Origin: JAFMIT01 sp044341215
GTDB taxonomy: Bacteria; Actinomycetota; Actinomycetes; S36-B12; UBA5976
Direction: 5' to 3'
Assembly: GCA_044341215.1 (NCBI GenBank)
Contig: JBIISC010000043.1
Coordinates: 1-8,031, forward strand
Length of the DNA stretch: 8,031 bases
Within the stretch, counting starts at the first letter, position 1; each line of letters opens with the position of its first letter. Below the pieces are notes generated by a model. That model worked only from the letters and a program-made list of their open reading frames with translations, made no database searches and was not told the origin of the DNA. A program made the position numbers and the translations under genes. Shown one piece after another: positions 5,841-8,031 of this stretch.

Positions 5841-6932
5841 ATGTTTGAATCAAGTTTTGTATTCAATGATTCAACCTTTCGCCTACTTCATGATGAACAT
5901 GTCGGCGAAGAACTAAATCCTGAAGTAGTACTTGGAGTTGGTGGCGCTACTAACACTCTTCTAAACCTTATTCCCAATCAGCATGTAAACAAAAGTTGGG
6001 ATTTGGGTTGTGGCAGTGGTGCAATCTCAATAGCTCTTTCACAATTCAGCGAACAAGTGATTGCAACTGATATTTCAAACCGCGCGCTGGATTATGCAAA
6101 ACAGTCCGCTAAAGCTAACAACATTGAGAATATAGATTTCCGGCTTGGTTCGTTAGTCGAACCTGTTGCAAATGAAAAGTTTGACTTGATTGCCAGTAAT
6201 CCACCGTTTGTGATCGGACAAGTCACAAATCTTGAACATCGCGAATCTCCTTTTGAAGCTGACGGCTTAACACGCACCCTCTTAGAAATCATTCCAAACT
6301 TTTTAAATGAAAATGGCATTGCAATATTTCTCGCTGCATGGTTAGAGACTGAGGATGAATCTTGGCAAGATCGAATTGCACAGATGTTGCCAGACGATGT
6401 GCATGTGTGGGTTGGATTGCGTGAATTGCAAACACCTAATGAATATGTTGAAACTTGGTTAGCGGATGCGAGAATTGATAATAGAGATCTTGCTGAGACG
6501 TGGAAATCAAAACTTGCAAGCTGGAAAACCAAACACATTGCATTTGGATTTGTTGTTATACAAAAGGATATGTCAGTGGAGCTGTGTCAAAATATAGATG
6601 ATGTGCGTAATGCGAACCGCCTTCCAACCGGTAATGAAGTATTGAGCTGCATCGAAGAAATGAAACAGGCAAGTGCTCTATCGGCGGTAAGTGTCATGAC
6701 CTCAGGTTTCACTGCCACCACCTCCCAAAGATGGCGAGGGGATGTGGCCTTGGATGGGGTTTTGTCAGGGTTACGGACAAACCTCGGCGCTGGGCTTGGA
6801 TTTGAAGAAGCCTGCCAAAAGGTCGCAATCGAGCTGAATCTAGATCTAGAGGATGTTCGGATCTATGGGTTGGCTGGGGTCAAAACCCTGGTCTCAATGG
6901 GCCTATTAGCCCTCAACACGCCGAGGATTTGA
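5841..6932 (+). CDS. Class I SAM-dependent methyltransferase (NPPF type), shortened N-terminus, substrate unknown
   Basis: With ATG 5841 the protein is 363 residues; ATG 5826 would add 5. Visible motifs are VVLGVGGAT (29-37), SAM-binding motif I DLGCGSG (54-60), an acidic ATDIS strand end and the catalytic NPPF at 120-123. NPPF/NPPY enzymes methylate amino groups, such as glutamine N5 in release factors or exocyclic amines in nucleic acid. The VVLGVGGA segment just before the Rossmann fold matches my memory of an actinobacterial family of about 500 residues that lies between hppA and topA in Streptomyces and has an extra N-terminal domain (DUF7059). Most of that domain is absent here. The C-terminal third (about 235-363) has no motif I recognise. 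The target is not known. The gene sits behind the hppA terminator and 93 bases before topA. Methyltransferase activity is well supported; substrate and start are not. Confidence 0.85.
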   Translation: MFESSFVFNDSTFRLLHDEHVGEELNPEVVLGVGGATNTLLNLIPNQHVNKSWDLGCGSGAISIALSQFSEQVIATDISNRALDYAKQSAKANNIENIDFRLGSLVEPVANEKFDLIASNPPFVIGQVTNLEHRESPFEADGLTRTLLEIIPNFLNENGIAIFLAAWLETEDESWQDRIAQMLPDDVHVWVGLRELQTPNEYVETWLADARIDNRDLAETWKSKLASWKTKHIAFGFVVIQKDMSVELCQNIDDVRNANRLPTGNEVLSCIEEMKQASALSAVSVMTSGFTATTSQRWRGDVALDGVLSGLRTNLGAGLGFEEACQKVAIELNLDLEDVRIYGLAGVKTLVSMGLLALNTPRI

Positions 6933-6978
6933 ATTTAGACCCCCTCGCAGGGCACACTAAATAATAAGGTAAAGGCAA

Positions 6979-7026
6979 GTGAACGATACAAAGTGGATAC
7001 GAAGAATGGACGAAACGAAAAGATAA
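6979..7026 (+). CDS. Possible 15-residue upstream ORF coupled to topA
   Basis: A GTG at 6979 opens a frame of 15 codons (VNDTKWIRRMDETKR) ending in TAA at 7024-7026, which overlaps the topA ATG as TAATG. AAAGG at 6971-6975 could serve as a weak Shine-Dalgarno, but only 3 bases separate it from the start. An internal ATG at 7006 is another option. topA itself has no clear Shine-Dalgarno, so re-initiation after this stop is a plausible way to translate it. So short an ORF can occur by chance. Confidence 0.25.
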   Translation: MNDTKWIRRMDETKR

Positions 7027-8031
7027 TGGCGAAGTCGGGAAACAAATTAGTAATCGTGGAAAGCCCCGCGAAGGCAAAGACAATAGGCAAATACCTAGGT
7101 GATGACTTTGTGGTCATGGCGTCGGTGGGACATATTCGCGACCTGCCAGGTAGCGCATCAGATATGCCAATTGAATACAAAGGTGAGAAATGGGCTCGAT
7201 TAGCGGTCAACGTAGATAACGAGTTCGAAGGAATCTATGTCGCTGACCCGAATAAGAAAAAACTGATCAGCGAACTTAAAGCTGCTCTAAAAGATGCCGA
7301 TGAACTTTATCTCGCAACAGACGAGGACCGCGAGGGTGAAGCAATCTCTTGGCACTTACTTGAACTTCTCCAACCAAAAGTTCCGGTGCACCGAATGGTG
7401 TTCCACGAAATCACCAGCAAGGCAATTGCAAATGCAGTTGCTAATCCACGCGACCTAGATATGAATCTTGTTGAAGCCCAAGAAACCAGACGCAAAGTTG
7501 ACCGTTTGTTTGGTTATGAAGTCTCCCAGGTTCTCTGGATGAAAGTTCGGCCACGAATTAGTGCTGGCCGAGTTCAATCCGCAGCTCTTCGTTTGATCGT
7601 GGAGCGCGAACGTGAACGGATTGCATTTATCAAAGGCACATATGCCGACATCGTTGCGCAGATGGCACTTGGCTTCAAAGCAGATCTTCATAGCATCAAT
7701 GATGTGAGAATCGCAGACGGAAAATCTTTTGATGAAAATGGTCAGCTAGTTGCAAAGAATGTAGTTCTTATCACTTTGCCAGAAGCAGAACGTCTAGTAA
7801 CTAACATCGACAAAGATAAATTCACAGTCACCAAGATTGAACAGAAACAACAAAGCCGCAAACCATTTGCACCTTTCACTACTTCTACGTTGCAGCAAGA
7901 AGCCGGTAAGAAATTCCGTTGGTCTTCAAAGCGCACTATGGACTTAGCCCAGGATCTCTACGCTCGCGGTTTTATTACATACATGCGAACAGATTCACCA
8001 ACTCTTTCAGGCCAAGCAACCACTGCTGCCC
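7026..8031 (+). CDS. topA: DNA topoisomerase I (type IA), 3' end outside window
   Basis: Topoisomerase I relaxes negative supercoils through a covalent tyrosine-DNA intermediate and is essential in actinobacteria. The first 335 codons are present. The Toprim domain shows KLVIVESPAKAKTIGKYL (7-24, Glu12) and TDEDREGE (98-105; D99, D101 and E103 are the metal-binding acids). Next come QETRRKVDRLFGYEVS, a conserved helix region, and SAGRVQSAALRLIVERE with the SAGRVQ motif. The active-site motif TYMRTDS has the catalytic Tyr at 319, just before the window ends. ATG 7026 puts the Toprim strand at the usual distance from the start. An in-frame GTG at 6993 would add 11 residues but has no ribosome site. 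Everything up to the edge is intact. The C-terminal domains, including the basic tail common in actinobacteria, cannot be seen. Confidence 0.97.
   Translation, partial: MAKSGNKLVIVESPAKAKTIGKYLGDDFVVMASVGHIRDLPGSASDMPIEYKGEKWARLAVNVDNEFEGIYVADPNKKKLISELKAALKDADELYLATDEDREGEAISWHLLELLQPKVPVHRMVFHEITSKAIANAVANPRDLDMNLVEAQETRRKVDRLFGYEVSQVLWMKVRPRISAGRVQSAALRLIVERERERIAFIKGTYADIVAQMALGFKADLHSINDVRIADGKSFDENGQLVAKNVVLITLPEAERLVTNIDKDKFTVTKIEQKQQSRKPFAPFTTSTLQQEAGKKFRWSSKRTMDLAQDLYARGFITYMRTDSPTLSGQATTAA

Noticed and set aside
6092..6538. 148-residue open frame on the minus strand
   Set aside because: It is antisense to the methyltransferase core, including its NPPF motif; the sense frame explains the region.
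6839..6850. 12-base perfect palindrome TCTAGATCTAGA
   Set aside because: It lies inside the methyltransferase coding frame (Leu-Asp-Leu-Glu region) and stands alone; chance is the simplest reading.
6942..6952. CCCT-CGC-AGGG hairpin after the methyltransferase
   Set aside because: The stem is only 4 bases with a 3-base loop and no T-run, too weak to call a terminator.
6935..6965. Possible topA promoter (TTAGAC with TAAATA 17 bases later, or AATAAT at 6960)
   Set aside because: Each element matches the consensus at only about half of its positions or has poor spacing, so I do not list it as a feature.

Overview
The window looks like a piece of a small, fairly low-GC actinobacterial chromosome. 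Two things point there: the gene set and order (Ssd/TadA/TadB-TadC/Flp-like/TadE-like cluster, then hppA, a methyltransferase and topA, an arrangement I know from Streptomyces and relatives), and the tight packing with 4 to 41 base overlaps. The AT-leaning codon use and compactness would fit a streamlined aquatic lineage such as the freshwater acI group (Nanopelagicales). That placement is inference; no marker here proves it. All genes run on the + strand.

Bases 1-3281 hold a Flp/Tad-type pilus (or secretion) cluster. It starts with the C-terminal end of what is probably the Ssd/CpaE/TadZ-like ATPase. Next come the TadA/CpaF secretion ATPase and a single inner-membrane platform protein that seems to combine reduced TadB and TadC modules. 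After a 93-base gap come a short Flp-like pilin, a TadE-like pseudopilin and a second, Rv3654c-type TadE-like protein. The gap carries a good sigma70-like promoter (TTGAAA-16-TATAAC) and four helically phased GTTCTK repeats, so pilin genes may be transcribed separately from the ATPase/platform genes. Starts and stops overlap within each half, which suggests translational coupling.

Bases 3282-3417 are a non-coding leader that looks richer in GC than its surroundings. It has a perfect GCTCA-N5-TGAGC dyad and a second hairpin ahead of hppA. hppA (3418-5775) encodes a complete membrane pyrophosphatase. Its GNTTKA..K signature marks the K+-independent, proton-pumping class. A strong intrinsic terminator closes the gene.

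Bases 5826-6932 hold a class I SAM-dependent methyltransferase of the family that sits near topA in actinobacteria; this copy is short at the N-terminus. A 93-base spacer follows, with a possible 15-codon upstream ORF whose stop overlaps the topA start (TAATG). topA (DNA topoisomerase I) begins at 7026 and runs off the window just after its active-site tyrosine.

I found no CRISPR array, tRNA, rRNA, insertion sequence or phage gene, and no clearly new system. The most noteworthy items are the fused and reduced TadB/TadC protein, the phased repeats at the pilin promoter, the structured hppA leader and the possible upstream ORF on topA.
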